Assembly: GCA_045562535.1 (NCBI GenBank)
Contig: JBJKVP010000008.1
Coordinates: forward strand, 1 to 64,000
Length of the DNA: 64,000 nt
Source: UBA6926 sp045562535
GTDB taxonomy: Bacteria > Chloroflexota > Dehalococcoidia > UBA6926
Reading direction: 5' to 3'
How positions within the stretch are numbered: the first letter of the stretch is position 1; the number at the start of each line of letters is the position of its first letter. The notes below the pieces were generated by a model that was not told the DNA's origin, made no database searches, and saw only the letters and a list, made by a program, of their open reading frames with translations. This document shows, piece by piece, positions 34,558-42,299 of this stretch. Made by a program: the position numbers and the translations under genes.

Positions 34558-35499
34558 TTAGGAATCAATAGGAGTATCTTCTCGATTTCCCCACTCAGTC
34601 CATGATCCATCGTACACAACGACGTTGTCATAACCTAAGAGGTCGCTCAGGACGAACCAACTATCTGTCGCTCTCACTGCTGTCTGACACAAAGTATAAA
34701 TGTCTTGGTCAGTTCCTACCGCTGCAGCAGTATAAATCTTAGATAGCTCTTCAGCGCTCAAGAATGTCCCGTCTTCAGCATGGTTGTTAGTCCACTCAAC
34801 ATGAACTGATTCAGGGATATGACCGCCTCTTTCTGCTCTGACATCACGGCCCGCATATTCATCGGCGCTTCTAGTATCTACTACCAATTTAGTTGGATCT
34901 CCAATAGTTGCAAGGGTATCTTCCAAGGAAGCTACGAGACCAGGATTTGGCTCACCAGTAAATTCATATGAACTTGCCGATATATTAGGTACATCGGTAG
35001 TAATTTCTTTACCTTCAGATTCCCAAAGAGCTATAGCACCATCCATCATTCTCGCATCTTCGTGACCATATACGTCAAGCGTCCATAGGAACCTTGTTGA
35101 CCATAAATTTTTGATATGATCATATATGATAATAGTATCTGTAGACGATACACCCAAAGCGCTCAATTTAGCGGCTATATCTCCCTCAGAAGGAATCACT
35201 CCTTTAACGCCATCTCTTTCTACTTGTAGTTCGGATTTATCATAGTTAATTGCCCCGGGAAGATGCCCTGCGGCATAGTCTTCACCTTTACGAATATCAA
35301 TGATGACAACATTTTCATTATCCAAATTTTCATTAACCCAATCTGTGGAAACAAGTCGGGCAGTCGAAGCATATCCTCTATCCTCAAGAGAAGCATCGGA
35401 AGCTACCTCGTTCCCTGCACATGCTCCAGTAATTAGCAATCCTAAAATTGCCAACCCGCCAAGGCTAATTTTTAAAACTTTACTCGAAAAAACCTTCAT
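34558..35499 (-). CDS. Two-domain rhodanese sulfurtransferase, lipoprotein
   Basis: Thiosulfate:acceptor sulfurtransferase of the SseA/rhodanese type, anchored outside the membrane. The first ~27 residues are a lipoprotein signal ending LLITGAC. Domain 1 has IIDIRKGEDYAAGHLPGA with an inactive loop (Asp in YDH). Domain 2 has VVDTRSADEYAG and the active loop YTLCQTAVRAT, whose Cys (TGT codon) accepts the sulfane sulfur. The C-terminal LGYDNVVVYDGSWTEWGN is typical. It follows tusA by 31 bp. A paralogue at 38143-38976 has TGA where this Cys codon lies. Confidence 0.9.
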   Translation of the reverse strand: MKVFSSKVLKISLGGLAILGLLITGACAGNEVASDASLEDRGYASTARLVSTDWVNENLDNENVVIIDIRKGEDYAAGHLPGAINYDKSELQVERDGVKGVIPSEGDIAAKLSALGVSSTDTIIIYDHIKNLWSTRFLWTLDVYGHEDARMMDGAIALWESEGKEITTDVPNISASSYEFTGEPNPGLVASLEDTLATIGDPTKLVVDTRSADEYAGRDVRAERGGHIPESVHVEWTNNHAEDGTFLSAEELSKIYTAAAVGTDQDIYTLCQTAVRATDSWFVLSDLLGYDNVVVYDGSWTEWGNREDTPIDS

Positions 35500-35530
35500 T
35501 TTCTATGAACTCCCTCTATTTGTATTTTGT

Positions 35531-35767
35531 TTACTTAAATAAGTGAATTTTCCATTCCCCAGCTGCAACTTCTTCTATTTCACAACCATATCCACGTTTC
35601 ATCGCTTCAGGCGGAATAGTTGACAGGGCAGGGGGATGATCCGTAAGAACATCAAGCGTTTGAGGCGCAGGATCTCTTCCATCAAGTTCTTTATTTGTGC
35701 GAATCATTGGATACGGGCATATTTCACCTCTGACATCCAGTAATTCAACGGTTAGTTCATCTGACAT
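35531..35767 (-). CDS. TusA-family sulfur carrier
   Basis: A 78-residue TusA/SirA-like protein. The persulfide-forming motif is C17-P-Y-P in GEICPYPM, and DHPPALSTIP is the second conserved segment. It carries sulfane sulfur between sulfurtransferases. It heads a run with the rhodanese lipoprotein and the YeeE-type transporter. The gene could instead belong to the YeeD group, the TusA-like partner of YeeE in thiosulfate uptake, which fits this context well. The ATG has GAGGAGAG upstream. Confidence 0.88.
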   Translation of the reverse strand: MSDELTVELLDVRGEICPYPMIRTNKELDGRDPAPQTLDVLTDHPPALSTIPPEAMKRGYGCEIEEVAAGEWKIHLFK

Positions 35768-35795
35768 TCCACTCTCCTCATAAAATATTTTTTAC

Positions 35796-35830
35796 AAAAA
35801 AAAACCCCGCCTTGTTAATTCAAGGCGGGG
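35796..35830 (-). terminator. Strong intrinsic terminator in front of tusA (possible attenuator)
   Basis: A perfect 10-bp stem CCCCGCCTTG/CAAGGCGGGG (35805-35814, 35821-35830) with a 6-nt loop is followed on the minus strand by nine T. No minus-strand gene lies upstream for it to end, and the tusA ATG is 29 bp downstream, so it looks like a leader terminator. Confidence 0.8.
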
Positions 35831-36105
35831 CTAAATCCAAATTTAAAGAATATTATTCCCGCGACAACATCATACAGCAGCAAGCCTCGACCGAATTCTC
35901 TATTCGGTCCTGGCGTACAACCTTTATAATATTTGTACTAGGTTTAGTCATCTTCTACTTCCTAGACCATAACTGTGTTTCGTACGATCTAACTTGTTCA
36001 GAATTCTACTGGGTATACTAAATTATTGCAAGCGGATTGAAAATTATTGCTCTTACACACATTAGTTTATAATAGTAATATTATTGGGAAAAGGCCACTC
36101 ATATC
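35831..36105. other. Intergenic region, possible tusA leader RNA
   Basis: No supported gene lies in this 275-bp stretch. A plus-strand open frame to 36021 encodes a single hydrophobic segment (TTFIIFVLGLVIFYFLDH), but has no start codon with a ribosome site and its 5' end would run through the terminator stem. On the minus strand this is where a tusA leader would be transcribed. A perfect TATAAT at 36068-36073 (plus) is the likely -10 of the sugar dehydrogenase gene. Confidence 0.35.
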
Positions 36106-37302
36106 ATGCCACTCTATCGTATATTTATAATTTGTTTTGCGTTACTAATAACCAGTTGCTCAACCACTTCATCCTCTATAACCACCAGCCTTCCTGAGGA
36201 AGGAATTCATTTAGAACCGGTTTTCCAAGAGTTATCTAAAACCAATATTGTTTATATGGAACCCGCTCCAGGAATACCCAATAAATTATTCCTAGCCGTC
36301 AAAACCGGAGAAATCGTTATTATCGATACTGCTACTACAAGCGTTCCAGAAACTGAGTTTCTAGATATATCTGAAAAAGTGAATTCAACAGGTAACGAAG
36401 AAGGTTTACTAGGGTTTACTTTCGACAATCACTATATGGATAATCGTTTTTTCTACGTATATTATTCTGCCAGCAAACCCCGAAGAAGTGTAATATCAAG
36501 ATTTACCGCGGAAACAGATAACCTTCTTAAAGCCATACCTGGAAGTGAAAAAATCCTGCTCGAAGTTGAACAACCTTATTCAAATCATAACGGCGGTCAC
36601 TTGCAATTTGGTTTGGATGGATTCTTGTACATAGGTTTAGGAGATGGCGGCTCGGCCGGTGACCCATTAAACAACGGCCAAGACCTTTCAACATTGCTCG
36701 GCTCTATATTAAGAATTAACGTGCATACGGAAAATACACAAACTAGATACACAGTCCCTATGGATAATCCTTTTGCAAACAACGTTGAGGGGTTTAGAGG
36801 CGAAATATGGGCCTATGGATTGAGAAACCCCTGGAAATTTAGTTTCGATACAAATTCAGGTACATTGTGGGCCGCCGACGTTGGTCAAAACAAGTATGAA
36901 GAAATAAATTTAATAGTCAGGGGCGGGAATTATGGCTGGAATGAGATGGAAGGAAGCAGTTGCTACAATAATTTTTGGGAGATCTCCCAAAATGAAGACT
37001 GCCTAAAAGAGGAGTTTGTAGAGCCTATTTTTACCTATCCTCATGATGCTGGTAATTGCTCCGTTACCGGGGGATATATTTATAGAGGATCACAAATAGA
37101 ATATCTAAGAGGTTTATATATATATGCTGACTTCTGCAGTGGCAGAATATGGGCACTTGAACATGATTCAAAAGGCAACGCTGTGAACACTCTTTTGATC
37201 GATTCAAACCTCGCGATTTCTAGCTTTGCAAAAGACAGCAAAAATGAACTCTACGTCATTTCTTACGACGGTGCTATATATAGAATGACTTCGAAAAGTT
37301 GA
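36106..37302 (+). CDS. PQQ-dependent sugar (aldose/soluble glucose) dehydrogenase-type lipoprotein
   Basis: Six-bladed beta-propeller of the glucose/sorbosone dehydrogenase family, oxidising aldoses outside the membrane with PQQ in characterised members. The signal ends in the lipobox LLITSC. Core motifs are NEEGLLGFTFD, NHNGGHLQFGLDGFLYIGLGD (split: NHNGGHLQFG, FLYIGLGDGG), YGLRNPWKFSFD, ADVGQNKYEEIN and GGNYGWNEMEG. The C-terminal blade carries CSVTGGYIYRG. 398 residues. Many Chloroflexota relatives have not been tested for PQQ, and no pqq genes are present, so the substrate is uncertain. Confidence 0.87.
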   Translation: MPLYRIFIICFALLITSCSTTSSSITTSLPEEGIHLEPVFQELSKTNIVYMEPAPGIPNKLFLAVKTGEIVIIDTATTSVPETEFLDISEKVNSTGNEEGLLGFTFDNHYMDNRFFYVYYSASKPRRSVISRFTAETDNLLKAIPGSEKILLEVEQPYSNHNGGHLQFGLDGFLYIGLGDGGSAGDPLNNGQDLSTLLGSILRINVHTENTQTRYTVPMDNPFANNVEGFRGEIWAYGLRNPWKFSFDTNSGTLWAADVGQNKYEEINLIVRGGNYGWNEMEGSSCYNNFWEISQNEDCLKEEFVEPIFTYPHDAGNCSVTGGYIYRGSQIEYLRGLYIYADFCSGRIWALEHDSKGNAVNTLLIDSNLAISSFAKDSKNELYVISYDGAIYRMTSKS

Positions 37303-37370
37303 ACGAAATTTTATTTTTGTTAGGATGAATCCATAGTTCAAGCTGATGTAAAAACCCAAAGGAGGTTATC

Positions 37371-38021
37371 ATGGGAACTATGACATCAAATAAATTGGGA
37401 GGACTAGCACTGACTTTTGGCCCGTTATTAGCAGTACTAGCCTACCTAGCATCACCAGGCCAAGGCTTAATAGGTGGCCAGGTAGATTTTGCCGACCCTC
37501 AAGCAGGGATTGGAGTTCTATTGGCTAATGGAGGAATCGCTTCTATCACGAGCGCCCTTGCACCGATTGGACTAATAATTTTGCTTCACGGTATAAATAC
37601 ATTAGTGGAGCAACTACGAACTGGTGAAGGCGGTAGCATAGCAGCACTAGGAAGAGTATTTCTTGTATTTGGAATAGTCGCATGGCTGGTAGGAAGTAGC
37701 TTTCAAGCAGCCATAGCTGGAGGCAATACAGGCGCAGCGGCCGGAGCCTTATACGCCGGATCGTTCGGTCTGAACGTCACCGGAGGAATACTTTCAGGAG
37801 TGGCGTTCTTGCTCATCGGACTAGGTGTCTCCGCAAATGCAAATTTCAATAGAAATTTTGCCCTGGTGGCAGCCGCTGTTTCCGCAGTACTACTGGTTGT
37901 AAATATCGTTGTTGCAAACGATACCTCGATGCAACTAACACTTGCACCGGTCGTAGGGATTGGATTTATAGTTTTCACCGTTTGGTCGATTACACTCGGT
38001 CAAAAATTAGGCAAACTGTAG
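37371..38021 (+). CDS. Gly/Ala-rich integral membrane protein (216 aa), unknown
   Basis: Family not recognised. There are six hydrophobic segments, several with closely spaced Gly/Ala (GPLLAVLAYLASPG, AALGRVFLVFGIVAWLVG, GGILSGVAFLLIGLG), and few charged residues except short loops. The ATG has an excellent AAAGGAGG site at 37361-37368, suggesting high expression. It is followed by a clear terminator, so it is probably the end of its transcript. No transporter motif is visible. Confidence 0.75.
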   Translation: MGTMTSNKLGGLALTFGPLLAVLAYLASPGQGLIGGQVDFADPQAGIGVLLANGGIASITSALAPIGLIILLHGINTLVEQLRTGEGGSIAALGRVFLVFGIVAWLVGSSFQAAIAGGNTGAAAGALYAGSFGLNVTGGILSGVAFLLIGLGVSANANFNRNFALVAAAVSAVLLVVNIVVANDTSMQLTLAPVVGIGFIVFTVWSITLGQKLGKL

Positions 38022-38050
38022 TAGCTCCTTAGCATTGCAATGTTAAATAG

Positions 38051-38100
38051 TTAGAGGCCCTTAGTCGCATAAATAAGATTTAGGGCCTCTAATATATTTT
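38051..38100 (+). terminator. Terminator after the Gly/Ala-rich membrane protein gene
   Basis: An 11-bp perfect inverted repeat TTAGAGGCCCT/AGGGCCTCTAA (38051-38061, 38082-38092) with a 20-nt loop, followed by TATATTTT. Confidence 0.7.
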
Positions 38101-38142
38101 GACCCACTAAACTTTAAATAAAAAGTAAGTTGAGGTGTTCAA

Positions 38143-38976
38143 TTGGAAATAATACCTGTAGAACAAAGAGGCTACGCTCATCCTGAACTCATCGCAGAAA
38201 CAAGCTGGCTTGCGACTCATATTTCTGACGAAGATATTCGAATAATAGATGCTCGCTCTTCCGAAGATTACGTCGAGTCTCATATACCCGGAGCCGTAAA
38301 TCTTAGCGGTTTTCGAGGTATTCCAAGAACGGAGTCAGGAGAACTTGGAGATCCAGAAATATTTTCAGAAAAAGTAAGTAACTTGGGAATAGGTAACAAC
38401 ACAACCGTTATTGTGTATGACACTCCAAGCCAAATGATGGGGACAGTCGCTTGGGCCTTCCTGTACTACGGCCACACTAAGACCAAAATTCTGGACGGCG
38501 GCATAAACAAGTGGATATCAGAGGGTAACGCGATCTCAAAAACCGTTCCGGAATATCCGAAAGCATCATTTAAGGCAGAGTTAATAAGTTCAATTTACTG
38601 TTCTTTAAACGATGCTAAAAAGGGAGCAACAGATACCAACACCGTTTTTTGGGATACGCGCAGTCTGGGAGAGTATGAAGGTTCTACTTCAATAGGGGAA
38701 ACACCTCCCGGTCGGATCCCTGGGGCAATCCATTTAGAATGGGTCGAATTATTTGATAAAGAAACAAAAACATTAAAGAGTGCCGACGAATTAAATCATT
38801 TGCTACTTTCTAATGGTATTACTCCAGAAAAAATAGTGAACAGTTATTGACAGGGTGGTGCGCGGGCGGCGCTCGCGACGATAGTGCTAAAAATCTTGGG
38901 TTATGAAAATGCTAGAACATATGCGGGTTCATATGGTCAGTGGGCCAAACAACCTGACACACAAATAGAAACGTAA
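38143..38976 (+). CDS. Selenocysteine-containing two-domain rhodanese (in-frame TGA at 38848-38850)
   Basis: Sulfurtransferase of 277 residues if TGA is read through. Domain 1 has IIDARSSEDYVESHIPGA and an inactive loop (VYDTPS). Domain 2 has FWDTRSLGEYEG and GRIPGAIHLEW, then IVNSY-TGA-QGGARAA. In relatives this loop is Y-C-Q-G-G-x-R-A-A and its Cys carries the persulfide, so TGA sits exactly at the catalytic residue (236). After it the frame continues 41 codons with normal rhodanese sequence, LKILGYENARTYAGSYGQW, to TAA. A GC-rich hairpin follows the TGA. There is no signal peptide, unlike the paralogue at 34558. A nonsense mutation is the alternative; the intact downstream frame and a second such gene argue against it. 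Confidence 0.85.
38858..38879 (+). promoter_or_regulatory. Candidate SECIS hairpin of the rhodanese gene
   Basis: CGCGGGC (38861-38867) pairs with GCTCGCG (38871-38877) through seven pairs, one of them G-U, around a GGC loop; GT/AC pairs extend the base past one bulged G. The apical loop starts 18 nt after the TGA and begins with G, as in bacterial SECIS elements. The block is far richer in G+C than the surrounding coding sequence. Confidence 0.65.
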
Positions 38977-39002
38977 GATTTGGTTCCGTGTCAGATACAT
39001 GG

Positions 39003-39076
39003 TGGGCGATACTGGGCTCAAACCAGTGACCTCTTGCATGTGAAGCAAGCGCTCTAACCGTCTGAGCTAACCACCC
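39003..39076 (-). tRNA. tRNA-Val (anticodon CAC)
   Basis: Acceptor GGGTGGT/ATCGCCC with two G-U pairs, anticodon stem CTTGC/GCAAG with loop TTCACAT, T-loop GTTTGAG; A73 and CCA encoded. Second valine tRNA of the window. Confidence 0.92.
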
Positions 39077-39086
39077 TTGGGTTTGG

Positions 39087-39159
39087 TGGCAACGATAGGA
39101 TTTGAACCTACGACCTAGCGCTTATGAAGCGCCCGCTCTAACCACTGAGCTACGTTGCC
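39087..39159 (-). tRNA. tRNA-Met (anticodon CAT, elongator-type)
   Basis: Acceptor GGCAACG/CGTTGCC with A73, anticodon loop TTCATAA, D-arm GCTCAGTGGTTAGAGC, T-loop GTTCAAA; CCA encoded. A normal G1-C72 pair excludes the initiator. A lysidine-modified tRNA-Ile2 has the same anticodon and cannot be fully excluded. Confidence 0.92.
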
Positions 39160-39277
39160 CTGAAAATGCTTCGAACCGCCGGAGTATAGCATTACTCTTA
39201 CTCAAGGGTCAAAAAAACAATCTGCTAGATATTTTCAGCTATAATATAGTCAATTTGTAGTTTATACAGTTAAAGGT

Positions 39278-39679
39278 ATGTTAATAATGGAACAAAATTT
39301 TGGAATAGACCCTTTTACACTTAGGGTCAAATCAGATTCTATATTGGAAAGGGACGTAGGAGAACTTAGGGCACTTCTTTCCTCTGCTATCTCACAAATA
39401 GATTCCTTTCCTCCAATATTCCCTGATTCCCCTTTAGAGGCAATTGAAGTAGAACCAAGAGAAATGGAGTCTCCGGAAAGAGGACCGATCGTTGTATGCC
39501 CTGATGCCGAGTTATATGAAATGGTTGTAAGGGCAACATTTGAAACCATAGGAGCACAAGACTATGCTGATCGGCGTGAAGAGATCAAACCACTTGAACT
39601 GCCCCTACACGAATATGTTGCATATTTGTACGCCGCTATTGTTGCTATAAGTGAATTCCTCGCTCAAGAAACAGGCTAG
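39278..39679 (+). CDS. Hypothetical protein (133 aa)
   Basis: Family not recognised. An acidic, soluble protein without cysteines except one (VVCPDAELYEMVV), helical at both ends (LERDVGELRALLSSAISQID and LHEYVAYLYAAIVAISEFLAQE) around a proline-rich middle. A TATAAT at 39240-39245 lies upstream. ATG 39278 or ATG 39287 may be the start; the AAAGG site fits neither ideally. It converges on the acyltransferase gene. Confidence 0.65.
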   Translation: MLIMEQNFGIDPFTLRVKSDSILERDVGELRALLSSAISQIDSFPPIFPDSPLEAIEVEPREMESPERGPIVVCPDAELYEMVVRATFETIGAQDYADRREEIKPLELPLHEYVAYLYAAIVAISEFLAQETG

Positions 39680-39691
39680 CTAACATATATG

Positions 39692-40783
39692 TTAAATAAA
39701 TCGCCTCAAAGTCTGGGTTATAGGTCGTTCAACTAAAACAAAGAAAATATACCCGACCAAAAGAGTAAGCGACGTGGATACCACTAACATCGTTATAAAG
39801 CCTAGCTCAACCGATGGTTCAATATATTTAAATACTAGAGAGAACGCTGGTAGGGTAAATACTTGAATAAGGTATATGGAATATGATGCATTGCCCAGTG
39901 CAACTAGCACCTTTAATGGTTTTATCATCGGCTCTCTCAACACATGCAACATTGAAAATAATATAAGTGCACTCGCAGGACCCCATAACAAAAACCTAAG
40001 TAATTCCGTTTCTGGTCTCAGGAAGACTATCACAGGGATTAGAATAGAAAACCCCAAAACTCCTGTGAATCTTGATATATATCTATCTGTCGAATTGCCT
40101 TTTAAATAATAATAGGCAAGAAAAACACCGAGTAAAAATTCCAGTAAAATAGGGTTCGTAACCTGGATCAAAAGCGGTAGATTAGGGGCGTGAATCAAAG
40201 AAACACATACGGATAACAAGAAAAATAATGCCATGAACCGAAGAGCGTTCTGTCTGTTCATAAACATCGAAACCGCAAAAATGACATAGAAATACATTTC
40301 AAAATTCAACGTCCAACCTAAACCAATAACTGGGGAGTCAACTAGATCGACGCTAGTCCATGGGATGAATAGGTAGGATGCTACAATCCAGCTGACATCT
40401 AAAGTCTGTCTATACGTAAATAGGTCAGGCCTGATTGCTAATATAAAGACAGATAGAGTAGTTAGAATCCAATAAATAGGTACAATTCTGATAAGGCGTT
40501 TCACAAAAAAAGTCTTTTGAGCTTTCGTTTGCGCAAATTGATTCGAAGCAGAATACAGCATAATAAATCCACTGATTAAAAAGAAAATGTGTACACCCAC
40601 TTGAACTGCATCTCCCCAATTGGGCAACAGCTTAGGATCTAAGGGCTGCAAGATATCGTTTACTTGGGGAAAAGTTCTTGCTATACGACTTTCTGCATGA
40701 GCAAGTACAACCAATAACCCAGCAAAAAACCGCATGAGTTGAACCGAATCTAACCTATTAGTAGTATTAGTTTCTATCACCAT
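39692..40783 (-). CDS. Acyltransferase 3 family membrane protein
   Basis: O-acyltransferase (OafA/NodX-like) of 363 residues with about ten membrane segments, which acetylates or acylates surface sugars in characterised members. The N-terminal RLDSVQLMRFFAGLLVVLAHA carries the family's R-x-x-A-x-x-x-V-x-x-x-H pattern with the catalytic-type His, and GVHIFFLISGFIMLYSA is the conserved F-F-x-I-S-G-F motif. The target is unknown; no polysaccharide cluster adjoins. It is 16 bp downstream of the carbonic anhydrase gene on the same strand. Confidence 0.88.
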   Translation of the reverse strand: MVIETNTTNRLDSVQLMRFFAGLLVVLAHAESRIARTFPQVNDILQPLDPKLLPNWGDAVQVGVHIFFLISGFIMLYSASNQFAQTKAQKTFFVKRLIRIVPIYWILTTLSVFILAIRPDLFTYRQTLDVSWIVASYLFIPWTSVDLVDSPVIGLGWTLNFEMYFYVIFAVSMFMNRQNALRFMALFFLLSVCVSLIHAPNLPLLIQVTNPILLEFLLGVFLAYYYLKGNSTDRYISRFTGVLGFSILIPVIVFLRPETELLRFLLWGPASALILFSMLHVLREPMIKPLKVLVALGNASYSIYLIQVFTLPAFSLVFKYIEPSVELGFITMLVVSTSLTLLVGYIFFVLVERPITQTLRRFI

Positions 40784-40799
40784 ATTCTAGGTTAATTGA

Positions 40800-41324
40800 T
40801 TAAATTTCTTTAAAAGAATCACCTTTGTATGTCTCCCTGCTGTTTAGATAAGCTTTCAGAGGCCCTTGCTGAACTTGTCTTAAACGTTCATCTACTTCTC
40901 TCACGGGTTTTGCAGGGAATCCCATCATTACTGTGTTTGGTTCTACATTAGTACCAGCAGTTACCAAAGCACCTGCTCCAATAATAGATCCTTCACCGAT
41001 GTTAACCTGAGCGCCTGCAGCGCCGACTACCTTCGCACCATTTGCTATAAGCACGTTGTTACCGGTCTCTACACAGTGAACTAGAGTTTGATGCGCAATT
41101 ACACAATCTTTTCCTATAGTGGTTTCTTCATGAATGACTGCTCCATCCTGAACATTTGAATTTTCACCAATTGTTATTTTGCCACTGTCACCACGTAGCG
41201 TAGCGTTAAACCAAATGCTCACATTAGCTTCAATAACCACATCTCCGATTATTGAAGCAGACGGTGCTATAAACGCTGTCGGATGAATCTTTGGTGTTTT
41301 ACCATTCACTGAATATACTGGCAT
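40800..41324 (-). CDS. Gamma-class carbonic anhydrase-like protein (left-handed beta-helix)
   Basis: Hexapeptide-repeat protein of about 174 residues. Three zinc-ligand histidines have gamma-carbonic-anhydrase spacing: H65 (AVIHEE), H78 and H83 (IAHQTLVHC). RGDSGKITIGENSNVQDG and GFPAKPVREV are also typical. Relatives (CaiE, PaaY, YrdA) include active carbonic anhydrases and thioesterases. I start at ATG 41324 because GGAGGGG just upstream is the ribosome site; the earlier ATG at 41336 overlaps it. Confidence 0.88.
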   Translation of the reverse strand: MPVYSVNGKTPKIHPTAFIAPSASIIGDVVIEANVSIWFNATLRGDSGKITIGENSNVQDGAVIHEETTIGKDCVIAHQTLVHCVETGNNVLIANGAKVVGAAGAQVNIGEGSIIGAGALVTAGTNVEPNTVMMGFPAKPVREVDERLRQVQQGPLKAYLNSRETYKGDSFKEI

Positions 41325-41351
41325 ATTCCCCTCCATATATTATTTTATACT

Positions 41352-41825
41352 CTAATTTAAACCAATCTCTACGATAGCTGTTCCTCCTTGAGGTCTTTGT
41401 CCATCATCTCTTATTATATATAAATCAAGTTCAAGAACGACTTTATCTTGTTCCTCTATTCTATCGGTGACAACACCACCAACCTGAACTCTATCTCCTT
41501 GCATTAGCGGCTGTCTAAAAACGCAATCCATTTTCTTAATAATGGAATCAGGGATCCATTTTTTTACCGCTGATTCCATAGCCATCATGCCATAATTACC
41601 AGGGACTATAAGGCCTTTAAATCCTTCCTCTTTAGCCGAACCTATGTCAGTAAACCTATTTGGACCAGACATTGGAGAGTTAGTAGAATTATAGGTTTCC
41701 TCAGGTTCTTGTTCAGAATTGGATAACCAACCGGATAACGACATCAAACTTGAAACCATATCTTTATCAGGTACCCAATCCATCAAATCAAGTTCATCGC
41801 CGACATCTATAGAATTATCATCCAT
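41352..41825 (-). CDS. MaoC-like hot-dog protein (second half of a dehydratase pair)
   Basis: 157-residue hot-dog fold of the MaoC/(3R)-hydroxyacyl-CoA dehydratase superfamily. GLIVPGNYGMMAMESAV occupies the place of the usual hydration helix, and RVQVGGVVTDR begins the C-terminal sheet. It lies 5 bp after the MaoC-N-type gene, so the two probably form one heteromeric enzyme equivalent to a two-domain dehydratase. The usual active-site D-x-x-x-x-H pair is not clearly visible here (N replaces the expected His in the helix), so catalysis may depend on the partner. Confidence 0.7.
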   Translation of the reverse strand: MDDNSIDVGDELDLMDWVPDKDMVSSLMSLSGWLSNSEQEPEETYNSTNSPMSGPNRFTDIGSAKEEGFKGLIVPGNYGMMAMESAVKKWIPDSIIKKMDCVFRQPLMQGDRVQVGGVVTDRIEEQDKVVLELDLYIIRDDGQRPQGGTAIVEIGLN

Positions 41826-41830
41826 GTAAC

Positions 41831-42283
41831 TTACTTTCCAGGCTTTCCGGGAGCCCTATAAACCATTGAATCAGTAGCTCTAGCAACCAATTCACCTTTA
41901 GGATTTCGGAACAAAATTTCCCACACTTCGAACGCCATTGTTCCTGATCTACCGGTTTTTGTATAAACCTCTTTAAATATTGCGCTACGCTCGAGAGTAT
42001 CACCTTCGAAAACTGTGTCAAAAACTTCAATCGATCGCCCAGCATTGAGGCCTACTGAGGCACCTTTTAATTTCACGTTAGAGCCAATTTGCACAGATCT
42101 ATTGAAAAATACATTCAACATATTTACTGGTACTTCAATTTTCCCAGATTCGTCCTTAGATATTGGATGTCCAGTAGCTTCACAATATGTCTCAATAAGA
42201 TCATCAGTTATAGTTATAGATCCGTTAGGCTGCTCAACGTTGAGCATCTCTTGATTGTATGTTAGATCACCTGAATCAGGCAT
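41831..42283 (-). CDS. MaoC_dehydrat_N-type hot-dog protein
   Basis: 150-residue hot-dog protein. IEVPVNMLNVFFNRSV corresponds to the substrate-entry helix, LKGASVGLNAGRSIEVFDTV to the middle strands with E-V-F-D-x-V-x-x-G-D typical of the N-terminal halves of mesaconyl-C4-CoA or hydroxyacyl dehydratases, and FEVWEILFRNPKGELVARA to the end. Together with the next gene it resembles a split HTD2-like enzyme acting on CoA or ACP thioesters. The substrate is unknown. Confidence 0.7.
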   Translation of the reverse strand: MPDSGDLTYNQEMLNVEQPNGSITITDDLIETYCEATGHPISKDESGKIEVPVNMLNVFFNRSVQIGSNVKLKGASVGLNAGRSIEVFDTVFEGDTLERSAIFKEVYTKTGRSGTMAFEVWEILFRNPKGELVARATDSMVYRAPGKPGK

Positions 42284-42299
42284 GCACTTAACTCCTTAG

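Noticed and set aside
35812..36021. Plus-strand open frame for a 69-aa single-helix membrane protein
   Set aside because: No start codon with a ribosome site; its 5' part overlaps the stem of a minus-strand terminator. Kept only as a remark in the intergenic entry.
38848..38850. TGA in the second rhodanese read as a nonsense mutation or as Trp
   Set aside because: The frame after TGA keeps full family sequence to a TAA, a second unrelated gene shows the same pattern at its active Cys, and TGA is a normal stop elsewhere. A pseudogene is still possible but less likely.
39087..39159. Initiator tRNA-fMet
   Set aside because: Position 1-72 is a normal G-C pair and the body resembles elongator tRNA-Met.
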